A stretch of DNA of 64,000 nucleotides from Hetaerina americana (Eukaryota > Arthropoda > Insecta > Odonata > Calopterygidae), in the NCBI GenBank assembly GCA_022747635.1, contig JAKTNV010000018.1, positions 5,021,813 through 5,085,812 of the forward strand, read 5' to 3'. Below, piece after piece: positions 11,601 through 21,398 of the stretch. Each line of letters starts with the position of its first letter. Within the stretch, counting starts at the first letter, position 1. Below the pieces are notes generated by a model that made no database searches, had not been told where the DNA came from, and saw only the letters and a program-made list of their open reading frames with translations. Made by a program: the position numbers and the translations under genes.

Positions 11601-11760
11601 CTGTTGCTGCTGGTTTTCCCTTGCAAGGGTTTCGTGGGATGACGACCGCGGAAGCCTTGCCTCTCCCGCTGCCGGGCACGACACACGGCCGATTGGGCCG
11701 AGCCCCGTGGTTGCCAGGACTCAAAATATCTCTATTGTCCATCATATTTTTCTAGGGAAT
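8667..11760 (-). mobile_element. RTE-like LINE, copy 1 (near complete)
   Basis: A non-LTR retrotransposon on the minus strand: a single endonuclease-plus-RT frame (8770-11745), a short 3' UTR and an A-rich 3' end (complement of the T run near 8668-8676). The 3' UTR has the block ACCGGTAGATTACTTTAAA, also present at the 3' end of copy 2 (about 51,050). No ORF1 is visible upstream, as is usual for the RTE clade. I cannot define the 5' end or a target-site duplication. Confidence 0.85.
8770..11745 (-). pseudogene. LINE endonuclease-reverse transcriptase (craniofacial development protein 2-like)
   Basis: A 992-codon frame, continuous apart from three in-frame stops at 10,294-10,296 (TAA), 10,195-10,197 (TAG) and 8827-8829 (TAG, where copy 2 has Met). 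The N-terminal half is an APE-type endonuclease: RIGTWNVRTM, LCEVSW (catalytic Glu), MGDWNATVG (Asp/Asn), YQLDYILV and DSDHNLVV (catalytic Asp-His). The RT half has CFVDFEKAFDRVNW, GVRQGCPLSPLLFNLY and the catalytic RYADDQAL, then a C-terminal domain with YLGSVLDQHGQSS and AMYGAETWSL. This architecture is annotated in animals as craniofacial development protein 2-like, a domesticated-sounding name for RTE/BovB-type LINEs. With only nonsense changes and no frameshift, the copy is young but inactive. Clade assignment (RTE) is likely, not proven. Confidence 0.88.
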
Positions 11761-12040
11761 GATAATTGAGGTGGTTTCCCGTTGCCTCCCACTTTTTAGG
11801 CTTGCGAAATTTAATTTGACCATTTCAATACTTTCTAACAATGTTTGTTGGCAGTGGGATTAGTATTTTGAATATTATTCTCGTGTATTTCCGTATACTT
11901 CCTATTAATCAATACGTTATTTCGTACTAACTTGGCTGTAGAGCACTCGTATTATTGTTTTTTTCCTAGTAGCACTGGGAAGCTCTTTCATTTCAAACGT
12001 GTGAGCATTGTATTTCGTGAGACCTGCGTTTGCCTCAATC
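11761..12040. other. No recognisable gene
   Basis: This sequence lies upstream of the LINE frame and may include part of its 5' untranslated region. No motif recognised. Confidence 0.4.
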
Positions 12041-13060
12041 GTTTGTTCCTTTCCCCGCAACCCCCCAGCCTGCCCCCCGGAGATCCCCCGCACCCAGGTT
12101 GGTGCGGCTGCGAGGCGCGAGGCCTCAAACCTCGCCTCTCGGGGGACATGTTTCCCGAAGCTGACCCCAAGTCAATACCGGAGACCATTGTCGATTTTAC
12201 GCAACAGGAACTAAATGCATTCAGAGAATTTTCCTGCTAGACCACGCCAGCCATAGGTGTCGCTGGTCACTTGTTATTATTGTCGCAATCGAAGTCAACG
12301 CTTCGGATGGGCTGCAGTTCTCGGAGCTGAGACGAGATGGCATTCAAGTCGACCTCGCGCTGTTTCGTGCACGCTCGAATGCGCGAATGCGATCGCCGCG
12401 CCATATGCTCCCCCAGCGGTCGCACACGAAGACGCACCCCCCCCCCCCCGAAACCTCACGAAAGCCCCCTCTCCTCCCTCTCTCTCTCTCAGCACCGCCA
12501 AGATTGTGATTTCGGAAAACTGGACAAAACAACCAAGAGTTCGGGGTTTATTTCCGGGATGATGCTCCGATCGGTTTGAAGTCGACCTGGTGGGTGGGTC
12601 AGTCGGGGTCACCTGGGCGTCGCCTTGCCCCGGGGTCAAATGGGCCACCGCAAGGGACCAAGTCTTATCGTCATTCGCCCTGCCGCCGCTCTCGCTTCGG
12701 TTGTCACGAGGGCATTTACTTGCGGGTAAAGGCGGGCGGTGAAGGGGGGGGGGCAGGGGGTTGCGCGTGACCTCGATTCCGTAGGCACCCCGTGTTTATC
12801 GTCGCGGCTCCAGTCGCCGTGCTTATCAGTCCCTCTTCTCATTCCCTCCACCCTAGCAAGGCGAGGGCAATGCCATCTACTGTGAGACTGCGCCAATAGT
12901 TGTGCGCGGTCAACCTTGAAATCCGGTTGAATAAGGGTTTACGACGAGACTTCGAAGCTCTCGGTGTTCGCCGTCTTTCGCATCCGATCCGCCCACAATG
13001 CGGCGCCGACGATACCCCGACCGCGGAAGATACGCCTCTATTTTCCATTTATGGACGTCA
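12041..13060. other. GC- and CpG-rich segment, function unknown
   Basis: Base composition shifts sharply to GC-rich with many CG dinucleotides (for example around 12,350-12,430 and 12,940-13,030), C homopolymers at 12,437-12,449 and a CT run at 12,477-12,491. Frames of 60-120 codons exist on both strands but encode proline/arginine-rich sequence without any domain. It could be an unmethylated promoter or first-exon region of a host gene, or GC-rich repeat DNA. I cannot tell which. Confidence 0.35.
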
Positions 13061-13339
13061 GTTTCCATCATACATGATTCTTAGGTCGTTCAATATGCTC
13101 TTAGGAACATATGGAAAACCAAAAAGTATAGAGTAAATAATTTTTATTTTCCAATATATTAGCGTTTTTAATCGAAACACCTTTGCCAGCGTTTCTCTAA
13201 CTTTTTTCGGCCGTCCAAAAAGTAGGGTTTCAAAGGTGTCGGTGTCCGTATTGGCAATGACTGCATCATTTGACGCATATTGTTTTCCGCCGAGTCATTT
13301 TCAAGAGTGGAAATCAAAAGATGGAGGTCAAATCTGATG
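13061..13339. other. No recognisable gene
   Basis: AT-rich spacer between the GC-rich segment and the diverged tRNA-like repeat. Nothing assigned. Confidence 0.4.
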
Positions 13340-13770
13340 CATGCTGACTCCGTTAAAATTTACTGTTGCGGCATATCCCGCAGTTTCTTTGGAACTGGTG
13401 AATGAAGTTTATGTTTTGGTAAGTATAACTGAAAATCTATAATTTCAAAAATTTAGTCAAAAATTATCAGGCGTGCATCCGTGCATTTTCTTAATTGAAG
13501 ACGAACACAATGAAGGAATTTCAGAGTGTAAAATTATTCGTATTGACCTAAATCCCTCGATGTCCGGCCGAGTGCTTTAGCCAGACAAGCTACCGAGGGA
13601 TCCTCTAACACTCAATAAATTTAAGGGCTTCAATGGAACAAGATGTTTGTGAAGAAATATGAGTTTCAATCCCGGTCTTAGCGAATGACTTTTGCACCTT
13701 GAAATCGTTCTATTTTAATTCGCATCTCCCGCTGTTTCTGGGAATTTGAAGATGACCATTTTCTTCGCCG
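13340..13770. repeat. Diverged, inverted-dimer copy of the 335-bp tRNA-like repeat
   Basis: Three segments match the unit of the 27.6-39.4 kb array. (a) 13,345-13,400 matches in the tRNA-sense direction (gactccgtt...tactgttgcggcat). (b) 13,475-13,640 matches in the antisense direction and contains the tRNA-like part, complement of CCTCGGTAGCTTGTCTGGC and an anticodon loop CCGGACA, again GGA. (c) 13,662-13,757 matches in the sense direction again (agcgaatgac, then gcatctcccgctgtttct). The T arm is mutated or lost in (b). This old copy shows the array's unit belongs to a dispersed family and that inverted joining of units is not unique to the array. Confidence 0.7.
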
Positions 13771-14374
13771 AATGAGGAGGCTGTTTTTCAAGCACCAAAT
13801 CTTACTTCAGGAGGCTGTTTGTTGAGATCTACTCTTAGTCTGTGCAATTAAAACGAAACTTCCAATAGCATTTATTAAGATCATTTGCTATTTTCCGGCT
13901 TCCAAAGTAAATAGTTATGGCTTCAATCTTATAGTTCATGTTGCTTCATATTTTAATTGAAAAATAAATGAAGTGCGTCGCTAGGAGTACAGCCTTATTG
14001 AGCGATAAAAATACTCCTCGAGGGTTGTGTTAGCAGTCGAGGTTGGAGCTTTTGATCATTTTGGAATACAGCGCGCGAAATTTCCCGGGATACTAGAGCG
14101 TTTCCTTGGCACAGTTGCAGCCTTTGATTTCGCAGGTTGATTACAAGCGTTGGACGATCGCAGAGCAGATGTCCCTAATGGCGTAACCTTTGCTTGGAAT
14201 CTTGCTAATGCTACTCATAATACACCGTTTTTTTAAATTAAAATTAAATTCGTGTGGTGGCCACGACGGCTTTGAAAAATTACCACCTTTTGTTAAAAGC
14301 ATGCGAGGCCTTCTCAATCAAAGGCAAGGAGGGGAGTACTTTGGGCGCCGGGGTTATCCTTAGCGAGCGAAATA
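13771..14374. other. No recognisable gene
   Basis: AT-rich flank of the intact mariner. No domain or repeat recognised. Confidence 0.45.
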
Positions 14375-15682
14375 CAGGGAGGCACCCAAAAGTGGTAGCA
14401 CTGATTTTCTCTGGCGCGAACGGAGCGGTGGAGGGGGGTCTGCCTGGCAGGGTAAGGTGGAGGGGGCTCTTAGCAATAGACCGACACCAACCTCAGTCGC
14501 CTGCGGGCTCTCGTTGAATGAGGACACCGTTTTTAGTGAAGCAAGTTTTTTGTCCGCGTCGAAAAACAAAATGAATCTGAATTTAGAGCAACGTTATTCC
14601 GTGAAGTTTTGTGCGAAACTCGGGAAGACGGAAACTGAGACCCTCGATGTGATCAAGCAGGCTTATGGGGACACTGCCTTAAGCCGTTCCACAGTATTTG
14701 AGTGGCACAAGTTGTTTAAAGAGGGTAGGGAGCTCGTTGAAGACGACCATCGCTCCGGACAGCCGTCGACGGCAAGAACCGACACGAATGTGGACAGAGT
14801 GAGGACACTGCTGAATACAGACCGAAGCTTAACCAGTGAAGAAATTGCAGACCAGTTGGGTCTGTCTGCATCCAACGTCCAACGCATTATTTCACAAGAT
14901 TTGGCCATGCGCAAGATGTGCGCCAAGATGGTGCCGAAAATTCTGAGTGTCGACCAACAGGCAACGCGTGTGCGCATTTCCGAAGAAGTGTTAGCCAATT
15001 TGCACCGAGATGAAAATTGTTTGGACAATGTGATAACTGGTGATGAAACATGGGTTTTTACATATGACCCCGAAACGAAAAGACAATCCGCGGAATTGCA
15101 CACTTCCGCGTCCCCACATCCAAAAAAGGCTCGCATGAGCAAATCAAAAATCAAAACGATGTTGTTTGTGTTTTTCGACCGTCATGGAATGGTTCACGAG
15201 GAGTTTGTCCCGCCAGGAGAGACTGTGAATGCGAACTTTTACGTGCAGGTGCTCACCCGCCGTCGAGAACGCGTGAAAAGAGTCCGACCGGCCATCGCAA
15301 ACTGTTGGGTGCTTCATCATGACAACGCGCCGTGCCATGGCGCGCTCGTCGTCAAACAGCTCCTGGCTAAATACGGCGTTGCCACGTTGCCGCACCCGCC
15401 CTATTCTCCTGATCTGGCACCAACGGACTTCCTCTTCTTCCCCCTGATGAAAAGACAGCTCAAGGGACGACGTTTTGACTCGATAAAGGCCGTTCAAGAG
15501 GCTTCGACGAGGGTCATCCTCAAAGAAAATTTCCAGCGGGCGTACGGGGAATGGGAGCAACGTTATACTAAGTGTGTAGCAGCTCAAGGAGCATACTTTG
15601 AAGATTATTAATTCGATGTAAGTTTATCGTCAATAAAATTCTTGTAAAAAAATCAGTCCTACCACTTTTGGGCGCGACCCTG
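14375..15682 (+). mobile_element. Intact mariner transposon, 1308 bp
   Basis: The two ends form inverted repeats of about 34 bp with four mismatches (left cagggaggcacccaaaagtg..., right complement cagggtcgcgcccaaaagtg...). A TA dinucleotide lies immediately outside each end (14,373-14,374 and 15,683-15,684), the mariner target-site duplication. Inside is one open transposase gene. A 130-bp fragment of the same family sits at 5784-5913. No internal stop or frameshift is seen, so this copy might still be mobile. Confidence 0.93.
14571..15611 (+). CDS. Mariner transposase, apparently intact (346 aa, DD34D)
   Basis: This enzyme cuts the element out by binding the TIRs and reinserts it at TA. I chose the ATG at 14,571 (MNLNLEQRYSVKFCAKLGK) over the in-frame ATG at 14,457, because mariner transposases are about 345 aa and start this way. 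Residues 1-115 form the paired helix-turn-helix region (RSGQPSTAR near 61-69; RSLTSEEIADQLGLS near 85-99). A linker resembling WVPHEL reads AKMVPKIL (118-125). The catalytic triad is D158 (VITGDETW), D251 (HHDNAPCH) and D286 (SPDLAPTDFLFF), with 34 residues between the last two, the mariner signature. It ends at TAA 15,609-15,611, just inside the 3' TIR. Activity is inferred, not shown. Confidence 0.92.
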   Translation: MNLNLEQRYSVKFCAKLGKTETETLDVIKQAYGDTALSRSTVFEWHKLFKEGRELVEDDHRSGQPSTARTDTNVDRVRTLLNTDRSLTSEEIADQLGLSASNVQRIISQDLAMRKMCAKMVPKILSVDQQATRVRISEEVLANLHRDENCLDNVITGDETWVFTYDPETKRQSAELHTSASPHPKKARMSKSKIKTMLFVFFDRHGMVHEEFVPPGETVNANFYVQVLTRRRERVKRVRPAIANCWVLHHDNAPCHGALVVKQLLAKYGVATLPHPPYSPDLAPTDFLFFPLMKRQLKGRRFDSIKAVQEASTRVILKENFQRAYGEWEQRYTKCVAAQGAYFEDY

Positions 15683-15684
15683 TA

Positions 15685-16559
15685 AAGAAGGTCTCGGGGC
15701 GAATTAAAGCGGACTGAGTTAATCACCGCTCTGGACATGCCCACTGTTATCAGGCCCTCCCCTCCACACGGTCTCTCCACCAATGAACGCGAAGAGCCTA
15801 CATCACATCCGTCCACGTTTATGCAATTCGTCTCAAGTTATCAACATAGTGCCCTGCAAGCCGTTTTGCAGTGTTGCAGAGAGAACTTATCAGGTCACTA
15901 TCCTTCAATAAGTAAATGGATAAGTTTTCGAGGTAAGCAGCAAGATTCATCGCCCGTAGTCATTGTACTGTTTAGCCTGGTCCTTGTAGTGATCTCGAAA
16001 CGTCTGTGGAAAGAAATATCCCAGAATCAATTACCGTTACGGTCCTCATCTCCTTTTTGCCACCTGAATGGTCGAATCTAAGAAAACTATAAGTTGAGTA
16101 ACCTTGAGGAATCGTCTCCGGATGGCGTGAGTGAAATCGAGCGTCATATACGTACGTCTCGCCTCCTCTTTGCAGCACGCTCACTCTCTGTCAACATCGC
16201 TCTCTTACCCTAAGCAACAGCTTCCTCATCTGCACCTACTCCTTTATCGTCTCCAACGGATCCTGAATACTTCCTCCTTAATTGTTCCTTCAAACACGTC
16301 GACTGAGCTCAAGATTATTTAAAACCGCTCAACAAATCTTCCTCGCCTTTTCACTCTCTCCACGATCATTGCTTTGCTCATTTCGAATTTTGTGTTTCCA
16401 CATCATCAGCTTTTCACGTGGTATCGTTTCCCATTTTTTTATCCCAAAAATGTAATTATTCCACATGTTTTAAATTTTAATCCAAATATAATTCCTTACA
16501 CGATTCCGAAACATTGTCAGAATTGTGGGAAAGTAGTCGAAGATGAGCTATTGACTTTT
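15685..16559. other. No recognisable gene
   Basis: Frames at 15,737-16,081 and 15,972-16,184 have no known motif. There is no repeat I can match within the window. Confidence 0.45.
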
Positions 16560-16925
16560 TTTCACTTTGGACAAATCTGCTCTCTGCAAATACCCATATC
16601 CTTTACGCTGGAATTGAAGTCGGTTTTGAGGATTAGGAAGAGTACGGGGCCTATACCACTTCCCTGCGGCATCCCAAAAGTTACAGCTACCTCTTCTGAA
16701 GTCACGCAACGACCTTTTGTTTACTATGTAAGATGGTATTGCCAAATCCATTTAACTGCCTTCTCGCTAATACCGTAATGCATCTGTTTAGCTATTAGTG
16801 AGTCGTGCTAAGGCTTTATTGAATTCTAGGAACATTGCACATCCATTTGAGTACTCTGCTATACTGATTTTATTTGGTTATGACACAACCGTTTGTCACT
16901 TGATGTACCCTTTCTAAACCCTACG
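16560..16925 (-). pseudogene. Decayed LINE reverse transcriptase fragment
   Basis: Read on the minus strand with frame changes, the sequence gives GFRKGTSS (about 16,915), MFLEFNKALARLTNS (about 16,830) and VTFGMPQGSGIGPVLFLI (about 16,680). These correspond to the jockey/CR1-type RT motifs usually written YGFRxGxST, IFLDFSKAFD and VxxGVPQGSVLGPLLFLI. The catalytic FADD motif is not visible. A short, old fragment. Confidence 0.65.
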
Positions 16926-17298
16926 GCAGAGCATGTGGAGGAAGTTCATCGCGTCATCAACTATGTGCTATGTTATATGCTCTAATGTGTTGCTGCCTGT
17001 AGATGTTTGATGTTATGAGATATTGGCCCGTAATTAGCTTCGAGTCCTCAGATGGTCACCATTAATAGATTGCGGAGAAGAGTGCCCTCTTCCAGTCTCG
17101 GGGAATTTATCCTTTCATCACGGACGGTGACATAATGCTCTTTAATTATTATTATTATTTGGAATATTATTGGCTTGGTGGATTTCATCTTTCTACTTTG
17201 GCCACATAGCATAGAATCCCTCAATTCCTTCATCTCCCAACTGAATGATTCCTCATCTCTGTCTTTCACCTCGACCTTTTCAGCCTCTCAGATCAACT
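16926..17298. other. Spacer with a short (ATT)n run
   Basis: Contains a small TTA/ATT microsatellite at about 17,144-17,160. Otherwise nothing recognised. Confidence 0.4.
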
Positions 17299-18228
17299 TC
17301 CTCGATGTCAATAGCCCAGAGCAATAACAAATTCCTGACGTCTGTTCACGCTAAACCTACTAATAAGCAGAAATAACTCCATTTTAGCAGTTACCACCCC
17401 TCCCATACCAAGCGCTCCCTCCCTTACTCCCTCTCTATCCGAGGTCACCGCATTTGCAACCATCCCGAATTCCTTAACAAATACCTCAACAACCCTCACC
17501 ACTCCCTCCTCCAACGAGGATACCCTGATTCTTTCCTCCATAAAAAATACTCAAACATTCCTACACCCCCAAGCCTGCCGTAACCACAGACTCCCAGCCT
17601 CTCTCAATCTGTACTACCTACTTCCCTGGCATTCAGTCCCTCAAATTCATCCTAAAAGACCTATTCCCCATCCTCAAAAATCACAACACTTCCTCCAACC
17701 TTCTTCCCAAACGCCCCTCTGTCACCTTCAAACGGCCCGCCAACCTAGCAGATATCCTCAAATCCACCAGGCCGCTCTCAAAATCCCCTCACACTCCCAG
17801 AGCCATACCCACTCCATGTCATCGAGCAAGATGCAAAACCTGCCCTATTTTCACCACTCCACCCCACTCCATCCCACCATTTAACTCTCTCCCGCCCTTC
17901 CCCTATTCCTCTTGCACTTCCAAGAATGTTGTTTATCTTCTCACCTGTAAACTCTGCCTGGACTTTTACATAGGCCAATGTTCCACACCACTTAACATTA
18001 GGATTAATAACCACCGCGCCTCGTGCAATCCCTCCTCCCCGTCCGCGGGTCTCCCCATCCCTAAACATGCTTCCCATCATAATACCCCTTTTCAACCAGT
18101 GTTACAATGTTTCCGTCCTAGCGTCCCTTCCCACATCCGATAACCCTATAGAATTAAGAACTCTTGAAATGGCATTCATTTACCTCTGTATGGCCTATCA
18201 GCATCCGGGCCTTAATGTCGTTCACTGA
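17299..18228 (+). pseudogene. Second Penelope-like element (PLE2), heavily decayed
   Basis: No long open frame, but translating with frame changes recovers the order of a PLE C-terminal half. It begins with FLDV (about 17,300), FLTSVHAKPTNKQK (about 17,330) and LHFSSYHPSHTKRSLPYSLS (about 17,378). These are followed by a linker with LLQRGYPDSFL. The GIY-YIG nuclease reads NVVYLLTCKLC and FYIGQCSTPLNIRINNHR near 17,926-18,018. The C-terminal block ELRTLEMAFIYL ... YQHPGLNVVH ends at TGA 18,226-18,228. The RT palm is missing. C-rich composition sets it apart from PLE1, so it is a different family. Inactive. Confidence 0.72.
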
Positions 18229-18660
18229 TGGGAATGACCTGAATTGTCACTTTGTGGAAGCGATGCATATCAGAGAGTTGAACACTTTGTTTTTCCGCAT
18301 GATTTTTGGTGTGCGTGGCTTTTATTTCGACTTGATCGGTCTTGATCACGACTTTGTAAGTTCGAACCTGGGTCTCGGATGTTGCAATAGTTGCGGTGGG
18401 CAGATTGTTTTCTTTTCCATTCTGTGTCAATTCCACCTCCTTCCTCTCCCTCCTAACCTATCTCCGCTCCCGTTTAGCCTCTTCACTCCCTTTCCTCTCC
18501 CTCAACCACTCCTCTCACCCTTCAACCGCCTTCCGTTCTCCCCTTCCCCTGGCCCCCTTCCCTTTCTCTCGCACCCCTCACCTCTACTATTCCAGCAGTC
18601 ATTACTTCTCTATCTTCCGATGAAAACGAAGCAGAATTCCATCGAAATGACCAAGGCATA
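18229..18660 (+). other. Pyrimidine-rich stretch after PLE2
   Basis: About 18,420-18,600 is almost entirely C and T on the plus strand. PLE1 has a similar pyrimidine-rich stretch after its stop (8390-8500), so this is possibly the 3' untranslated region of PLE2. No gene. Confidence 0.4.
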
Positions 18661-18713
18661 GCGTGTGAGTGATCTTTTTATGTGTGTCTATATTGTTTGT
18701 TGCTTTCCAATTC

Positions 18714-18714
<1 letters not shown>

Positions 18715-18754
<40 letters not shown>
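18715..18754. repeat. (AT)n microsatellite
   Basis: A dinucleotide AT run of about 40 bp, followed by a degenerate ATAGATATATACATAT tail. Confidence 0.95.
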
Positions 18755-18757
<3 letters not shown>

Positions 18758-20088
18758 TATATACATATCAGACGTAGATTTATAAAACTTGGAATCGTAA
18801 TAAAGGGACTCCTAGTTTTGCTATTTAAGTATTTTGGTGGCACAATCTCCTCTCTCAACGGAAGGAAGAAATTCCTTCCGTTTCTCCGGAATAAACCTGT
18901 TAATATAATTGTATATGCAGGTTGATTTATAGGACTAATATTCATTAATAAATTCATTTTGGTCTTTTTTCGGGTAAGCTGGTACATTTTTAACCCCACC
19001 CCAGCTGTAGGTAAAGTAAGAGTATTGCGAATTATGGAGCGGCGCGAACCGAAATTATTCCGTTCCCTTCGATTGCGCGCTGTTTTTGCGTGAATTTGTT
19101 TTGCATATATTACTTATCAACTCAAGTGGAAATACCGCACACCATATTTTATATTCTATATTTCTTTATTTCATAAGTGAACTAATTGCAACCCCAACTC
19201 ACAATTAGAATTGTTATGCTTTAAAATGTTATCTCAAAAAAGAAAAACAAAAATCCGACCTGGTTATCTTACTTACTATCGTATTAGTAATGCTTTCTCA
19301 ATCAAACCTATCCAAAATACTTCGTTCTTGGAAAGGAAGTTCTTATATCTGATAAATATATCTATCACATCATTGCCTATATATTTTTTATGTTATTTCA
19401 GGCATAATGAATGCTTACTTTAAGAAGTGGTACATTAAGTTTGGGTTGACTTCCAACTGCGTCTAGCTCAAATGATATCGTCTGGATTGAAATGTTCGTG
19501 CTACCTGCCTAAGGTGTAAGTCAAATCGACTCACTCATTAATGGTTATATTATATGAGTCTCACGACTAAAGCAATTGGCGCGAGCCTTTCACGGCCCTG
19601 GAATTATGCAATTCTACTATTCTCTAGTCACATAAATACTTTTAAATTCACTTGACGGTGCGTGGTGATGTACCGAAGGAATTGAACATGAGCTTTTAGG
19701 TGCTGGCATTTTAAATGTGGATATGAAAGAACATAAAGCCAAACATTGATTCAAAGCGGGCGTTAGAGCAACGAGTCATCCGAATTTGCATTCGTTCTTA
19801 CACTGTTAGCAATTACTTAACGCACTCTCATTAGCTCCTCACCAGCTTGCTTTAAATGTTTTCAATTACTTTAGTCATACTGTATGAGCACTTAATGACT
19901 TAATGAAAAGGCCACATATTATAACTTCAACTGCCATACGTATATTTCTTTAAAACGCACCAAGGTGGAAGGATCATAGAAAACATGTGGATCCAATTAT
20001 AATATAACCAACCGTAGGTTTCCAGCTAAATTTGGTGGATCATTTTCAAATCCATGAAAGAAGACGGAAATGAAAATGTATACAGTTT
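18755..20088. other. AT-rich intergenic sequence
   Basis: No domain, TIR or repeat shared with the rest of the window recognised. The short frames here have no convincing coding character. Confidence 0.5.
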
Positions 20089-20300
20089 AAGGGGATTGGG
20101 ATTATGCAGTGGCTAGCACACTGGCTTCCTACTGAGAGTGTATGGTTTGACTCCCGGAGACGGCAAACTTTTTCAGTAGCATCCCGATCCCTACTTGAGG
20201 TGCTTTGTGGAGAGCGCATTGAGTGAGTACGCCGTCCGTCGGATGGGACTATTAACTACGGACCCCTCCGTCATTCGGCGGGAGAATACTTTAGTATCTT
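20089..20300 (+). repeat. Truncated, diverged copy of the 3.2-kb SINE family
   Basis: The head reads ggggattgggattatgcagt and carries A- and B-box-like segments (GGCTAGCACACTGG; GGTTTGACTCC). The central block GAGTACGCCGTCCGTCGGAT is preserved exactly as in the copies at 3.2 kb and 42.7 kb. The 3' part (short 'ccatcccctatggcg' region and tail) is missing. This is an older copy than the other two. Confidence 0.7.
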
Positions 20301-21398
20301 TTCCTAGAACTACACGTTTAGAGGCTATTTTCCATCAAAATATTTGCGTCCTCCTTCCTTTGTAGGGCCTCTCCGACGATGGCAGTGTTTCGTTGAAACC
20401 GAGTCGGGTAGTGGAGAGGTAGTCATTAAAATGTTCGGGCTTATTTTTTTGGAATAGCTACGTATTATGGGCAAATGCTTCGGTGTAATTTTACTTAGTT
20501 TTTCTTAATGTGTACTATTGGTGTTGATAGTTGCAATGTATGCAATAATACTGGTGTGGTCTCAAAAATGTGTGCTTCACTGAACTTAGGGGGAAAGTGA
20601 GGGGATTGGGGAGGAAAGTAAGGGAAAAGGAGGTAAGGGGAATGGTTAGGAATAACTATTTTCTTGTAATAATCTCTTAAGAGATATCTAGAGCCTAGTC
20701 CCCATGGGCATTCACACTCTCCTTCGAGTAGGGATCCCCCCCCACGCACAAATAGAGGCGCGTTTCCACCCCGCGCCCCAAATTCGATCTTTACCTCCGC
20801 CCCCCACAAGGTCCCTCTAGAGCCCCGTGGGAATGCCCGGTAGAAGTTCTGGGAGATGTCGTTCACGGGTCTCTCTCCTCTCTCTGTTCGCCCCCACCTC
20901 TCTTCTCCCCGTACGCTCACCCACCCAGCCCATTCCCTCCTGGAGTCTCCGAATTTCCCTCCGAAATAATTTCTTATTCCGAGTTCTAAATTGAATTAGG
21001 AGTAATTTGGGGCCCGTGGCCTCCTCCACCCCGGTCTTCTCTCCCCTGCCCCCCCCCCGGTCCTCTCCCTACCCCACCACGCCACCTCTTTGCCCTGTCG
21101 CACAAACTCTGCGCATTTCCCGACTCTCTACGAATACGATAGATTTTCGATTCAAGGGGCTCGCGAAAATATGCTGGATATGAGAATGCCACTCCACGTT
21201 TTCCTGATCCGAAAATCTCCCGAAAGTATCATCTCATCTACCAAAACTAAGAGAACACTTCAGGCTGGAATATTTTAATATAATTAATCGAAGATGACCA
21301 CGGAGGAATGAATTAGGAGCGCTGCTGCTGACGGGTATGGGTTATGGACCCAAAGAGTACCAGTGGCGGGCCTGGTGCAAAAAATATCCCGTGTTTTA
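20301..21398. other. Mixed-composition spacer, GC-rich at 20.7-21.1 kb
   Basis: 20,690-21,100 is GC- and pyrimidine-rich with C runs. Frames on the minus strand here are arginine/glycine-rich without a domain. At 20,370-20,400 there is a weak hammerhead-like or palindromic block that I do not consider supported. Confidence 0.4.

Noticed and set aside
11932..12240. Coding frame at the edge of the GC-rich segment
   Set aside because: Proline-rich translation without a domain. The opposite strand is equally open, as expected from GC-rich composition.
20370..20405. Hammerhead-like motif (gacgatgg...gttgaaaccgagtc)
   Set aside because: The core deviates at several positions and no stem II forms. 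Not comparable to the motifs at 8.5 and 43.7 kb.
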